Positions 8,949 through 18,151 of a DNA stretch of 64,000 bases are shown here, piece after piece. Where the stretch lies: positions 62,001 through 126,000 of the forward strand of contig JADLHJ010000081.1 in NCBI GenBank assembly GCA_020848835.1, read 5' to 3'. Source of the DNA: Candidatus Hydrogenedentota bacterium (lineage in GTDB: Bacteria > Hydrogenedentota > Hydrogenedentia > Hydrogenedentales > SLHB01). The notes below the pieces were generated by a model, which made no database searches, had not been told where the DNA came from, and was given only the letters and a program-made list of their open reading frames with translations. How positions within the stretch are numbered: position 1 is the first letter of the stretch; each line of letters starts with the position of its first letter. A program made the position numbers and the translations under genes.

Positions 8949-9758
8949 TTATTTAGAAAGCAATCCCGCTGCGATCTGGTTATTGATGCCGGACTTCTTG
9001 ATCGCATTCACGCCCGCGCCGAGCAGGATTTGGTTGCGCGTTTGCTCAATCGTAATGCGCGCGATATCGGCGTCGCGAATGCGGGACTCCGCTTCGATGA
9101 TGTTGTTGTTGGTCGTCTCGCGCACATTAATGGCGCTTTCGAAGCCGGACTGTTGCGCGCCAATACTGGATCTATTGGCTCCAATACTTTCCAGCGCATC
9201 GTCGAGATCAGACAAGGCACTCTGGGCGCCAGCTTGCGTGCTGAGGTCCACGCCGTTGATGCCAAGCGCGGAAGCCGTGGACTCGTTTAGTGACAGTTGA
9301 TCGCCGCCTTCTGTGCCCAGCGAGACTGATGATTGACTACCATCCAGCAACTTCTGGCCGTTGTATTCCGTGTCACTTGCGGTTGCGTCGATTTGTTGCA
9401 GTAACTGTTGCGCTTCTTCGTTGAGCGCGGAGCGTTGTTCGTTAGTCAGCGTGCCGTTCGAGGCTTGCACCGCAAGTTCGCGAATGCGTTGGACGGCGTC
9501 GCTTTGTGTTTCCAATGCTCCATCGGCAGTCTGCGAGGCGCTGATACCGGACTGTAAGTTTTCAACCTCTTTGGTGTACTGGCGGACGTCGGAACGGAGT
9601 GTTTCCGCAATGGCAAGTCCAGCGGCATCATCTGCCGCGCGATTGATGCGTTGGCCGGACGCAAGACGCTGGTAATTCTGAAGGAGTGATTTTGTGGTCT
9701 GCTGTACGTTTCGTACCGCGCCAAATGCGCTGGGGTTTTGGCCAATTGACAGTGCCAT
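8949..9758 (-). CDS. Flagellin
   Basis: 269 aa, a short flagellin with the conserved N-terminal coiled-coil ('QRLASGQRINRAADDAAGLAI', 'QTADGALETQSDAVQRIRELAVQASNGT') and C-terminal coiled-coil ('ALESIGANRSSIGAQQ', 'ESRIRDADIA', 'QANQ'-like end). The variable D2/D3 part is almost absent, so this is a minimal filament protein. The start ATG has GGGAGGAG just upstream. No other flagellar gene is in the window, so it is an isolated locus. A strong promoter of the form TTGCGG-17-TATACT lies 49 bases upstream. Confidence 0.95.
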   Translation of the reverse strand: MALSIGQNPSAFGAVRNVQQTTKSLLQNYQRLASGQRINRAADDAAGLAIAETLRSDVRQYTKEVENLQSGISASQTADGALETQSDAVQRIRELAVQASNGTLTNEQRSALNEEAQQLLQQIDATASDTEYNGQKLLDGSQSSVSLGTEGGDQLSLNESTASALGINGVDLSTQAGAQSALSDLDDALESIGANRSSIGAQQSGFESAINVRETTNNNIIEAESRIRDADIARITIEQTRNQILLGAGVNAIKKSGINNQIAAGLLSK

Positions 9759-9806
9759 CGGGCATCTCCTCCCAAGTGCAGAGAGTACCTATTCTTTACC
9801 AAGCGA

Positions 9807-9835
9807 AGTATACACCAATCCCGCAAATCCCGCAA
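9807..9835 (-). promoter_or_regulatory. Promoter of the flagellin gene
   Basis: On the minus strand TTGCGG (9830-9835) and TATACT (9807-9812) are separated by 17 bases. The spacer begins GATTTGCGG, giving a direct repeat of TTGCGG at 9-base spacing. The same arrangement lies before the pilin operon at 18152-18180. It does not match the sigma-28 consensus usual for flagellin. Confidence 0.55.
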
Positions 9836-9954
9836 ACTATAGCAACGTGCCCCCAAAACATAATGTGAATATCTATAAAATATATCTACATCAAGGTTAA
9901 TTTGGTATAATAGGAAGAGAACCCTCGGGCTTTCGGGACGAATGGAGCGGTAAG

Positions 9955-10188
9955 ATGAACATATTCGAACCTCGCACCTGGACGGTCTGGGAAATCGGCA
10001 GTCTGAAGTGGAGTTGTATATTGTTCGGCGCCATTTTGGGCGCGTACTTTTCAGAATTCGTGATGACCTATGTCTGGTTGTTTGTCATTGGGTTTGTGTT
10101 GTTGGCGATCAAGCCGGTGATGAAGTATCTTGGCGGTGTGCATCCTCACAGAGGGGAACCGCGTTCATTGACAGGGTCAACACCGTAG
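9955..10188 (+). CDS. Small membrane protein (77 aa)
   Basis: MNIFEPRTWTVWEIGSLKWS followed by two hydrophobic helices ('CILFGAILGAYFSEFVMTYV' and 'WLFVIGFVLLAIKPVM') and a short basic, Pro/Gly-rich tail. A GGAG site precedes the ATG and TATAAT at 9906-9911 could serve as its -10. The 3' end overlaps the start of the DUF72 gene, suggesting translational coupling. I do not recognise the family. Confidence 0.65.
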   Translation: MNIFEPRTWTVWEIGSLKWSCILFGAILGAYFSEFVMTYVWLFVIGFVLLAIKPVMKYLGGVHPHRGEPRSLTGSTP

Positions 10189-11009
10189 TTAGCCTTCCCG
10201 AGATTCCCGCGATTCGCCTGGGTACCTGCAGTTGGAGTACCTCCGACTGGACGGGTAAAGTGTATTCGCTTGGTACGCGGCAGATCGACTACATCCGTGA
10301 ATACGCGACGCGTTACAACACAGTGGAGATAGACTCTACCTTCTATGGCACGCCACGCCAATCGACTGTAGATGGTTGGCGGGAGCGTACACCCGAAGCT
10401 TTCCTTTTCGCGGCAAAGGCGCCGCAGTTGATCACGCATCAGAAATTTCTTGAGAACTGCGAGAAAGATCTCGCTGAGTTTCTGAAAGTTATGGAAAAGC
10501 TTGGCCCCCGGCTGGGACCGGTCGTGTTTCAGTTTCCGTACTACTCAAAAAAGTACAACGTCAGAGAAGACGATTTCCTTGCACGACTTAAGCCTTTCGT
10601 TAAAGCCTTACCGAAGGACGATGGCCATCAGTTTGTGATAGAGGTGCGTAACAAGGCATGGCTGCGGGCGCCCTTGTGCGAGTTGCTGACGGAACATGGT
10701 ATTGCGCTTGCGCTGATCGATCATCCGTGGATGCATACGTGCAACCAACTCATGAAGATCGACGGGATATTCACGGGGCCCTTTGCTTATATCCGTTTGT
10801 TGGGCGACCGTTACGCGATTGAGAAGATAACGACTACGTGGGGCGAACATGTTATCGACCGCAAGCCGGATTTGGCGCGTTGGGCACCGGTGATGAAGTC
10901 AATTCTATCGCAGCGATTAAACGTGTTTGGATATATCAATAGCCATTACTCGGGTTATGCGCCGGGCGATGTCGACACGTTATACGAATTATTAGGCGAG
11001 GGAAAATAA
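10167..11009 (+). CDS. DUF72 (YecE-like) protein
   Basis: About 280 aa of the DUF72 family, a TIM-barrel group of unknown function. Family signatures: 'IRLGTCSWSTSDWTGKVYS' at the N-terminus, 'YNTVEIDSTFYGTP', 'FLFAAKAPQLITH', 'LGPVVFQFP', 'FVIEVRNKAW' and 'FGYINSHYSGYAPGD'. The start is a problem: the frame has no ATG, GTG or TTG between 10014 and the first conserved residues. I place it at an ATT (10167) preceded by GAGGGG, inside the end of the 77-aa gene. The alternative is the GTG at 10008, which would add 53 residues unlike DUF72 and overlap the neighbour by 181 bases. Family assignment is firm; the start is not. Confidence 0.85.
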   Translation: MDRVNTVVSLPEIPAIRLGTCSWSTSDWTGKVYSLGTRQIDYIREYATRYNTVEIDSTFYGTPRQSTVDGWRERTPEAFLFAAKAPQLITHQKFLENCEKDLAEFLKVMEKLGPRLGPVVFQFPYYSKKYNVREDDFLARLKPFVKALPKDDGHQFVIEVRNKAWLRAPLCELLTEHGIALALIDHPWMHTCNQLMKIDGIFTGPFAYIRLLGDRYAIEKITTTWGEHVIDRKPDLARWAPVMKSILSQRLNVFGYINSHYSGYAPGDVDTLYELLGEGK

Positions 11010-11023
11010 GCGCGTAGTCGGGG

Positions 11024-13177
11024 TCACTTCGTCTGCGGCGTGTCGTAATGTGTGGCAACGGCAATTCGCCAAATGAATGCCGCGGCGGGATAGGGCTTGC
11101 GGGTTAGGAGTTCCAAGCCGTGGCCGCCGCCTTCTCCGCGCGAACCAGTACGCGTGGTTTGTTGCACCGTCGCGAAATCGACAGAGAGTATATTTGTACC
11201 TTCCACGGTGATATCGCCGGGAACGAAGAGTTTCAATTCCGATTTGGCGTTGGGTTCCAGCCTGGCTTCGCCGAGCTTCTTTCCATTCAATGTGAAAACC
11301 GCTTGCTGCGGCGTGGTCATTAACGTGGGAAGCGAGAAGGACAAGTTCAAGTCATACGCGTGGCCCTTGTGCATATACAGCAGCAGTTCGTTGTGCGGTG
11401 CTTGCGCGAGAAACGCACCTTTGTGTCGGTAAGCATTGACATAGTCCGTTTGCCAGCCGGTGCCTAGGAAAGGCAGTAATGCAGGACCTTGGACGTCGAT
11501 GTCGGGCGTGAAGGGCACGCCGCCCATCACATCGTATTGCGAGGGTGAAACGTTGTGTTTTGCCGCAAACAGAAGATTCGCGGGCCAGGAGAACGGATTG
11601 CCGACGGTGTCGTGCAAGGTCGTTGCCGATGCGCCCCACACTTGTTGAAACGAAACCGGCGCACCGAATGCCGTCAATCCTGATCGTAATTGAACCATGA
11701 GCAGCGCGTTGTAAATGAAAAACAACGCTATCAGCACGCTAATTGGAAGCATGTAGTGTTTTCTGCAGAAGCGCACAGACCATACGCCAAAGGCTGCTAT
11801 GCCCGGCGACATGAATGGCAGGACGCAGACGAAGCGTCGCATGCCGAAGGATCCTCCTGCGTGCCATGCATCGATTGCGGCATTCGAGTAAACATAGCCA
11901 GCGAGTAGGAGCCCGACGCAGAGTGTCGCGTAGCGTGCGCGTTTCCAGAACGCAAGCAGTCCAATGAATCCCGCCAGCAAGACTGGGTGCCACGCGAAAA
12001 GACCATGGTGCGCAGACCAGAGCACTTCGAGAATGGCGGGATGCGTCCAGGCCATGGGACTTCCGGGCGGTGTGTTGATGCCCTGTGTTGCCCAGTCGTA
12101 GCGGAAATACCAGACGGCGAGTTGGAGGGAAAAGACTGCGGCGCAAACCACGAGCGTGCTCACTAAACATGTAATTACCTTTCCCGCGCCGTGCCCGCGC
12201 CTGAGCGCGCGGAGGAAGTCAGCGAAGGGCAATACGATGAGCACCGCATGTGTGGGACGTCCAAGCAACGCGAGCCCGATTGCCGCACCGAGAGCGATGC
12301 AGCCCATGAATTCGCGGTGTTCAAAAGTGCGCGCCCAAATCCACAAGACCAACGCAGCCGCGAAGAACGAAGTCGCGTGCGACATCCACGGTTGATCGAT
12401 CTGATACCAAATGATTGGTGAGCCGAGCCAAAGCAGTGCGGTCGCGAGAAAAGAAGCGCGTTCGGAGAACCAGCGTTTTAGCGTCGCGTGGATCATTAGC
12501 ATGCCGAGCCACACGCACACACTACTGCCGAATGCACAGGCGAATGCATACGGTGTTGCAATGCCGTCTGTGGGGACGCTTTCGCCGAGTGCATGAAGTG
12601 TCAGCAAGACTAAGTGCGCGGAGAGGTAGAAGGGAACCCAGATGATTGCGGTGCCGATTGGCGCGACGTTGTACTCTGGGCGTTCGGGGTGCGCTTCGCT
12701 CATGAGCTCCCACGCGCCGGGGATACGCTTTAGTTCGTTCTCGAAGTTTACGTCGCGATCGAAGAACCACGAGTGCAGGTAGGCGTAGTACTGCGGTTCG
12801 TCGTGCCCGGCGACGATTCCCCAGTGCGTGAGTCCGCGCGCGGTAGTGACGAATGCGTTGATGCAGATGAGGAACATACAAAGGAAAGCGAAGCGCGCCC
12901 AACGCGTCGAAGGCGAAACCGCGTCTGCACGACCGAAAAGTCCGCTGGCTCGGAGCCAGGTGTGTTGGATGGAGAAGAATGCGACAGCGACGCTGTATAT
13001 CCACACGCCGTTTATGCCGACGATACCGCCGAGTGCGCTTGGTTTCACGGCAGATACGAGCACCGATACGAAGAGCAAGAGGAATGAGCCCGCTATTCCG
13101 ATGCGTTGCAGCGCACTGATTAAGGCGGCGTTAGGCAGAGGTTGCGCATCGGATTTTGTGTTAGTCACTTCAGACAT
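11024..13177 (-). CDS. Polytopic membrane protein resembling GT-C / GT39-type glycosyltransferases
   Basis: 717 aa with about a dozen hydrophobic helices across residues 25-510 and a soluble, beta-rich C-terminal part of about 180 residues. After the second or third helix lies 'VAGHDEPQYYAYLHSWFFD', matching the acidic first-loop motif (D-E) of GT-C enzymes that use polyprenyl-phosphate sugars. 'PIGTAIIWVPFYL' and 'GRPTHAVLIVLPF' are also typical. It would act in the cytoplasmic membrane, transferring a sugar to a lipid or protein. It is convergent with the DUF72 gene with 14 bases between. The acceptor is unknown and the family call is by topology and motif only. Confidence 0.7.
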   Translation of the reverse strand: MSEVTNTKSDAQPLPNAALISALQRIGIAGSFLLLFVSVLVSAVKPSALGGIVGINGVWIYSVAVAFFSIQHTWLRASGLFGRADAVSPSTRWARFAFLCMFLICINAFVTTARGLTHWGIVAGHDEPQYYAYLHSWFFDRDVNFENELKRIPGAWELMSEAHPERPEYNVAPIGTAIIWVPFYLSAHLVLLTLHALGESVPTDGIATPYAFACAFGSSVCVWLGMLMIHATLKRWFSERASFLATALLWLGSPIIWYQIDQPWMSHATSFFAAALVLWIWARTFEHREFMGCIALGAAIGLALLGRPTHAVLIVLPFADFLRALRRGHGAGKVITCLVSTLVVCAAVFSLQLAVWYFRYDWATQGINTPPGSPMAWTHPAILEVLWSAHHGLFAWHPVLLAGFIGLLAFWKRARYATLCVGLLLAGYVYSNAAIDAWHAGGSFGMRRFVCVLPFMSPGIAAFGVWSVRFCRKHYMLPISVLIALFFIYNALLMVQLRSGLTAFGAPVSFQQVWGASATTLHDTVGNPFSWPANLLFAAKHNVSPSQYDVMGGVPFTPDIDVQGPALLPFLGTGWQTDYVNAYRHKGAFLAQAPHNELLLYMHKGHAYDLNLSFSLPTLMTTPQQAVFTLNGKKLGEARLEPNAKSELKLFVPGDITVEGTNILSVDFATVQQTTRTGSRGEGGGHGLELLTRKPYPAAAFIWRIAVATHYDTPQTK

Positions 13178-13242
13178 GCGGGCAATCTTATTCGTGTCGC
13201 GATGCAGTCACAAAACATTTAAGCGGGCCTTCCGCTTACGAA

Positions 13243-13485
13243 TTACATTGGCAATCGTTTATGGGTGCCATCGCAGAATGGGGATTTCATCGAATGCTTA
13301 CACTGGCAGATGGCGTAGTTCCGCTTCTCGGTGATGGTCAATTCGACCGGCGAGAACTCGGATCCTTTGTGCGAGCCATCGCACCACGGTTGGTTCTTGG
13401 ACTGGCCGCAACGACACCACCAATAAGAACCTGGTTCAAGTTCAACTACTGCAGGTTTTCGATCGGCAATGGTTGGCTCCGACAT
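13243..13485 (-). CDS. CDGSH iron-sulfur protein (tandem domains)
   Basis: 80 aa with two copies of the zinc-finger-like CDGSH motif that binds a [2Fe-2S] cluster through three Cys and one His: 'CRCGQSKNQPWCDGSH' (about 24-39) and 'CQCKHSMKSPFCDGTH' (about 59-74). Tandem CDGSH proteins of this size are small cytosolic redox or cluster-transfer proteins. The start ATG has a purine-rich GAGGGAGAGG site just upstream. The next upstream gene on this strand is the dienelactone hydrolase, 62 bases away. Confidence 0.93.
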   Translation of the reverse strand: MSEPTIADRKPAVVELEPGSYWWCRCGQSKNQPWCDGSHKGSEFSPVELTITEKRNYAICQCKHSMKSPFCDGTHKRLPM

Positions 13486-13547
13486 CTTTGCCTCTCCCTC
13501 TTTTACGCTGGTAAAAGTGTAGCGTATGGGCTCGAATCCCGCGAAGT

Positions 13548-14327
13548 TTATTTTAATCGATCCGAAAAGAACAATAGCACCCGATCAAGCGCGGCACGGG
13601 TTGGGTGACCATCGCTATCGATCAGGTCTTTGGTCACCACGCTGTGCGCGGTGCGTATGATTCCGTGCGGATTTCCGGGGTCCGAATTGATCTCTATCGC
13701 TTCAAAGGCATCTCCCAGCTCAGCGCGCAGGCGGTCGAATCTTTGCTTTGTGCACAGCGGGTCGGCGGTAAAGCGCATCCCGATTACCGGCACTCCTGAG
13801 GCCGCACGCTTTTTCACTACTGCTAAATCGCCATCGGACAAATGCAACCCCGCGCGGCGCTCTTTACCAATTCCGAATGGCAGCGATGGTTGGCTCAGCA
13901 CCGGCGCCATGACGGCCTCGTCTACCATGAGTGCAAGTGCAAAGTTGCCGGTGAGGCACATGCCAATCGCGCCGACGCCTTTGCCACCGATTTCGGCGTG
14001 CACATGGCGGCAGAGCGCGCGGAGCCAATCGCAAATCGGGCTGGATTTTCTCGACGCGAGGACGGAGAATTCACGACTGATGCATGCTCGCGCCATTTGG
14101 CCGACGGCGTAGCTGTTGGAGAATTTCTTACCTGGTGTGCCGAAGAGGTGCGGCATGAAGACTGTGAAGCCAGCGTCAGCGACGCGCTCGGCGAAGCGCT
14201 GTACTTCGGGGGTGATGCCGGGGATTTCGTGCATGACTACGACCCCGGGTCCGTAGCCTTTTCGAAAAACGGTGCGCGTATCGCCGTCGTGAGTGAACTG
14301 AATCTCTGAGAATCCACTAAGGCTCAC
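13548..14327 (-). CDS. Dienelactone hydrolase family protein
   Basis: 259 aa, GTG start with AAGGAGG seven bases upstream. The alpha/beta-hydrolase core is of dienelactone-hydrolase type: 'GVVVMHEIPGITPEVQRFAERVADAGF' near the N-terminus, a Cys nucleophile in 'GAIGMCLTGNFAL' (G-x-C-x-G), an Asp candidate in 'GMRFTADPLC' and the catalytic His probably in 'GNPHGI'. This Cys-Asp-His arrangement is the family hallmark, as opposed to Ser esterases. Cytosolic; substrate unknown. Confidence 0.9.
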   Translation of the reverse strand: MSLSGFSEIQFTHDGDTRTVFRKGYGPGVVVMHEIPGITPEVQRFAERVADAGFTVFMPHLFGTPGKKFSNSYAVGQMARACISREFSVLASRKSSPICDWLRALCRHVHAEIGGKGVGAIGMCLTGNFALALMVDEAVMAPVLSQPSLPFGIGKERRAGLHLSDGDLAVVKKRAASGVPVIGMRFTADPLCTKQRFDRLRAELGDAFEAIEINSDPGNPHGIIRTAHSVVTKDLIDSDGHPTRAALDRVLLFFSDRLK

Positions 14328-14431
14328 CGTTAGTCCTCCTTAGCTTCACGACATTTGTTTTAAGAACAAAGCAAAGCGTTTCAAGAGCTGGTTCCCAAAT
14401 GGAAATTTGGGAATCAGTAGGTCAGAGATAT

Positions 14432-17059
14432 TTACTCCGTGGCTAAAGTAAATTTGAAGCTTGGAATTCCTTCGACTTCGGAAACAGCGTTCTCAATATG
14501 TTGAATGTGCAGCATGCCTTTCAGATCGTCTGCGACGGCCTCTAGGTCATCGTGGAACTTTGCTGATGCATTCACCAGTGCTGTCCCTATGGGTGCTTTC
14601 ATGCTCACGTTCTGATCGGCTTTCCATTTGCGCACGGCTTCAATGAATATTTTCATGGAACAGTAGGTATCAAGACGCGATGGTTCAACTATCGCGGCAA
14701 GCTCATCCAGCGTCGGCCACGGGCTGCGGTGAATAGTTTCGCTCATGTCCGAGTCGCTGGCATAAGTCCAGTGCCAGATTTCTTCGGTGAGGAAGGGCAT
14801 GAAGGGGGCGAACATACGGAGCAGTGCGCGGTGGACGAGGCGCAGCGTGGAGGCGGCGCTGAGTCGGCCTTCGCTGAGTTCTTCTTCGTAGGTTCGGGGT
14901 TTGGAGAGTTCGACGTAGTTGTCGCAGAAGGTGCTCCAGAAGAAGTCTTCGGTGAGTTGGAGCGCTTGGGCGTAGTCGAATTGTTCAAAGGCCGCGGTGG
15001 CACGCTCGATGAGCGGGCGCAATTCGCGGATGATCGCGCGATCGGTTTCGTGTGTGATGCGTTCGGGGCCGAGTAGCGCAGGGTCAATGTTTTCGAAACG
15101 GCCTAGCACGAACTTCGAAGCGTTGAACATTTTCGTGGCGAGGCGTTTGCCGACTTTGAAAACCTGTTCGTCAAACGCTGTGTCCACACCAACGCGTGCA
15201 CGACCTGCCCAGTAGCGGACGCAGTCCGCACCGTGTTGATCAATCAGCGGTTCCGGCGTGACGACATTGCCCTGACTCTTCGACATTTTTTTGCGGTCGG
15301 GATCGAGGATCCATCCACTGATGACGACATTGTGCCATGGGACTTCGCGTTCGTGCATCCATGCTTTCACGATGGTGTAGAAGGCCCAGGTGCGGATAAT
15401 CTCGTGGCTCTGCGGGCGCACGTCCATCGGGAACAATTTTTTGTGACGTTCCTGATTGGTTGGCCAGTGTGTAGATATCTGCGGCGTGAGCGAACTTGTT
15501 GCCCAGGTGTCGAAGATGTCGGGATCGCCTGTGAAGCCGCCGGGCACGTCACGTTGATCTTCCTTATATTCGTCTGGTGCATCGGCAAGCGGATCGACGG
15601 GTAATTGCTCCGCGCGTGGTTTGATGACTTGATCGTAGAGCACTTCGCCGTTCTCGCCGAGCTTGAACCAGACTGGGATCGGAACGCCAAAGAAGCGCTG
15701 TCGGCTAAGACACCAATCCTGATTGAGTCCTAACACCCAATTTTCGTAGCGCGTGGACATATGCGCGGGGTGCCACTGAATCTTACGGCCTTGCCCAACA
15801 AGCGCATCTTTGTGTTCGAGGATGCGTGTGAACCATTGGCGCGCGGGGATAAGTTCGAGCGGGCGGTCGCCTTTTTCGAAATACTTTACGGCGTGCGTGA
15901 TGTCCTGCTTTGGTCGATCGATGACGCCATCCGTTGTGTTTGCGAGTTCAACGATGATCTTCTGCGCTTGCTTGGCGTATTTGCCTTGCATCTGCGAATA
16001 GACATGGTTCGCTTGATCGGGATCGGCGCTGACGAATTTGTGCGTACTGTCGGCCTCGTTTGCATGCACAAACTTGATCGGCAGCAAATGACCGTCGCGA
16101 TCGAGGACTTGGCGGGTGGGCAGGTTGTAGGTCTTGACCCATTCCACGTCGGTCTGGTCGCCGAACGTACAGACCATGACCACGCCGGTGCCTTTTTCTG
16201 GATCGGCTTTGGGGTCGGACATGATTGGCACAGGTGCATGGAAGAGTGGCGTGACGGCGTTCTTGCCGATGACGTTTTGGTAGCGTTCATCTTCCGGATG
16301 TACAAGTACGGCAACGCATGCGGGTAACAATTCGGGACGCGTAGTCGCGATGACGAGATGATTGTTTGAGCCTTCGATTCCGAAGCGCAGGAAGTGATAG
16401 GCACTTGGCACTTCCTTGTCGACGAGTTCCGCTTGAGCGATGGCGGTGCGGAAATCGACGTCCCACAATACGGGGCGTTCTGCCTGATAGACCTCACCCT
16501 TTTCGAGGAGTTCCAAGAAGCTCAACTGCGAGATGCGACGGCAGTGTTCATTGACCGTCGCGTATTCCTGGTCCCAGTCGTAGGACATGCCCATGCGTTG
16601 CCAGAGATTGCGGAAGACTTCTTCGTCTTCCTTCGTGGCGATGTCGCAGAGTTTGGTGAAATTTCTACGGGAGATGGGTGTGTAGTCGCCCTTCTTGCCG
16701 CGCTCGGCTTTGAAGTTCGGGTCGTAATGGACGTGCGGCTCGCACTTCACGTTGAACAGGTTCTGCACGCGGCGTTCGGTGGGTAGGCCGTTGTCGTCCC
16801 AACCGATGGGGAAGAAGATGTTTTTCCCGCGCATGCGGTTGAAGCGGACGATGAAGTCCTGGTGCGAATAGCTAAAGATGTGACCCATGTGTAGCGAGCC
16901 GCTAACCGTGGGCGGCGGCGTATCAACGACGAAGGTTTCCTCCCGCGGGCGCGTGGGGTCATAGGCGTAGAGGTTCGTACCCTGCCAGTGCGCGCGCCAC
17001 TTGGCTTCCACTTCTTCGGGCGCGTAGTTCTTCGGCAATTCGGTGTTTGGCGTCGTCAC
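14432..17059 (-). CDS. valS: Valyl-tRNA synthetase
   Basis: 875 aa class I synthetase charging tRNA-Val. The HIGH motif appears as 'TVSGSLHMGHIFSY' (about 51-64) and KMSKS as 'DRKKMSKSQGN'; the editing domain follows 'YHFLRFGIE' and contains 'IATTRPELLPACVAVLVHP'. The anticodon-binding domain ends the protein without the long C-terminal coiled-coil of E. coli ValRS. Phrases such as 'GWDDNGLPTERRVQN' and 'LWDVDFRTAIAQAEL' fit the archaeal-like ValRS lineage also found in Rickettsia and some actinobacteria, suggesting ancient transfer (inference from memory of those sequences). The start is GTG with AAGGAA upstream. TATAAT at 17122-17127 may be its -10. Confidence 0.96.
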   Translation of the reverse strand: MTTPNTELPKNYAPEEVEAKWRAHWQGTNLYAYDPTRPREETFVVDTPPPTVSGSLHMGHIFSYSHQDFIVRFNRMRGKNIFFPIGWDDNGLPTERRVQNLFNVKCEPHVHYDPNFKAERGKKGDYTPISRRNFTKLCDIATKEDEEVFRNLWQRMGMSYDWDQEYATVNEHCRRISQLSFLELLEKGEVYQAERPVLWDVDFRTAIAQAELVDKEVPSAYHFLRFGIEGSNNHLVIATTRPELLPACVAVLVHPEDERYQNVIGKNAVTPLFHAPVPIMSDPKADPEKGTGVVMVCTFGDQTDVEWVKTYNLPTRQVLDRDGHLLPIKFVHANEADSTHKFVSADPDQANHVYSQMQGKYAKQAQKIIVELANTTDGVIDRPKQDITHAVKYFEKGDRPLELIPARQWFTRILEHKDALVGQGRKIQWHPAHMSTRYENWVLGLNQDWCLSRQRFFGVPIPVWFKLGENGEVLYDQVIKPRAEQLPVDPLADAPDEYKEDQRDVPGGFTGDPDIFDTWATSSLTPQISTHWPTNQERHKKLFPMDVRPQSHEIIRTWAFYTIVKAWMHEREVPWHNVVISGWILDPDRKKMSKSQGNVVTPEPLIDQHGADCVRYWAGRARVGVDTAFDEQVFKVGKRLATKMFNASKFVLGRFENIDPALLGPERITHETDRAIIRELRPLIERATAAFEQFDYAQALQLTEDFFWSTFCDNYVELSKPRTYEEELSEGRLSAASTLRLVHRALLRMFAPFMPFLTEEIWHWTYASDSDMSETIHRSPWPTLDELAAIVEPSRLDTYCSMKIFIEAVRKWKADQNVSMKAPIGTALVNASAKFHDDLEAVADDLKGMLHIQHIENAVSEVEGIPSFKFTLATE

Positions 17060-17121
17060 AGAGGAATTCCTTCGCTTAACGGCTTGAAATGGCGCAGGTT
17101 AAAGCCCGCGCGGAACGTGAG

Positions 17122-17127
17122 ATTATA
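17122..17127 (-). promoter_or_regulatory. Possible -10 box of valS
   Basis: A perfect TATAAT on the minus strand, 63 bases before the valS GTG. The region at -35 is not consensus, so support is partial. No T-box stem or specifier loop was recognised in the short leader. Confidence 0.35.
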
Positions 17128-17339
17128 GCAGCAGCACCGCGCGGGTGCACGTGGCGGCTGCCCGAGTGCCACAATCGAAGCACATTTGATGGCACTGTGC
17201 GCCGGTTCCTTCAGCAGTGCAACGCTGTATGCGTTGATATCGCTATCCATCTCTTGGCCTAGCGTGTTGCACTTGTCACTTGAATCCGCACGCGAAACGA
17301 CCTCTGTTTGGTTGACTAATTGTAAAGAGCATAGGGAAT

Positions 17340-17830
17340 TTTTTTTGGGGCCGTCTCTGCGCGGCGAATTTTGGAGCGGTGGGTGTTGGTGGGGCTTCCC
17401 TCCCACTCGGGAATCTTCACCACAGATTGCACAGATGGCACAGATTGTGGGCGAAGAACACGGCGGTGCTTCGTCCTTCGCAGTGACGGCTTTGGAGGAC
17501 AGTTTTTTGGAACGCGTCAGCAACGCGCTGCCAGGTCAGGAGTCATAACTCGGGGTTCAAGAATTTGAAAAGCGGGCGCACGGTGGTGTGGTGTCCGCGG
17601 GGGCTTCTACCTATTTGCCCAAGGCGTTGCAGTTTCTTTGACCGCGGATCTTCCTTTGCCGAGGCTATTGAAGACAAGCTCGTGCGGTGGGTGTGGATCG
17701 GGGATCGGAAAACAAGGGTGTCTCTGTTGACGGCGGTGGGGTTAGAGGAGGACCGCGGGAATCAGGAGTCCGAAGACAGGAGTAAGAAGAAAGGAGTAAG
17801 TATTTCCAAGAGGCGCCGCGGCGATTAGGA
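17340..17830. repeat. Degenerate intergenic repeat block, copy 1
   Basis: A 1.2-kb gene-free stretch (17060-18262) holds this mosaic. The core at 17593-17631 (GTCCGCGGGGGCTTCT, then CTATTTGCCCAAGGCGTTGC) recurs at 22237-22275 and 22676-22714. Downstream, 17639-17745 aligns with 22313-22420 ('TTGACCGCGGATCTT', 'CGAGGCTATTG', 'GTGGATCGGGG', 'TGTTGACGGCGG'). Upstream are CACAGATT repeats (17423-17447), and 17760-17800 has GGAGT-type purine repeats. Nothing here supports a coding gene. The block lies just left of the pilin operon, with its relatives just right of it. Confidence 0.75.
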
Positions 17831-18151
17831 ACGCGTGCTTGCGGCGGGGTGGTGCTGCGGGGGGGCGTCTGCGTTTTTGGAGGGAGGCAAGGATCCATCA
17901 ATATCTATTTACTGTTCTGACGAATAATGGTTTTCCTAACAGAATCAGGACTGGACTTTAGAACAAAAATAGGTTTATCGCGACTGGACTTTCAGGCGTT
18001 ATACATGTCAAATGTACTAACGTTCAATTTCCGAGAGTGACCTATCTTTAACTTAATTATCCCGTAATTGTTCATTGGCACATCTTTCTTAACTATCATA
18101 AAAACTTCTACATCTGACACTTTTATAAGTTGCCAAATTAGTAAATAATTA

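Noticed and set aside
13515-13545. GGGCTCGAATCCC resembling a tRNA T-arm
   Set aside because: No acceptor stem, anticodon arm or CCA in register on either strand; coincidence before the CDGSH gene.
17550-17830. Arg/Cys-rich frames in the repeat blocks (17565-17828, 22133-22405, 22549-22758)
   Set aside because: The same reading recurs in every repeat copy and is interrupted in others; these are repeat translations, not genes.
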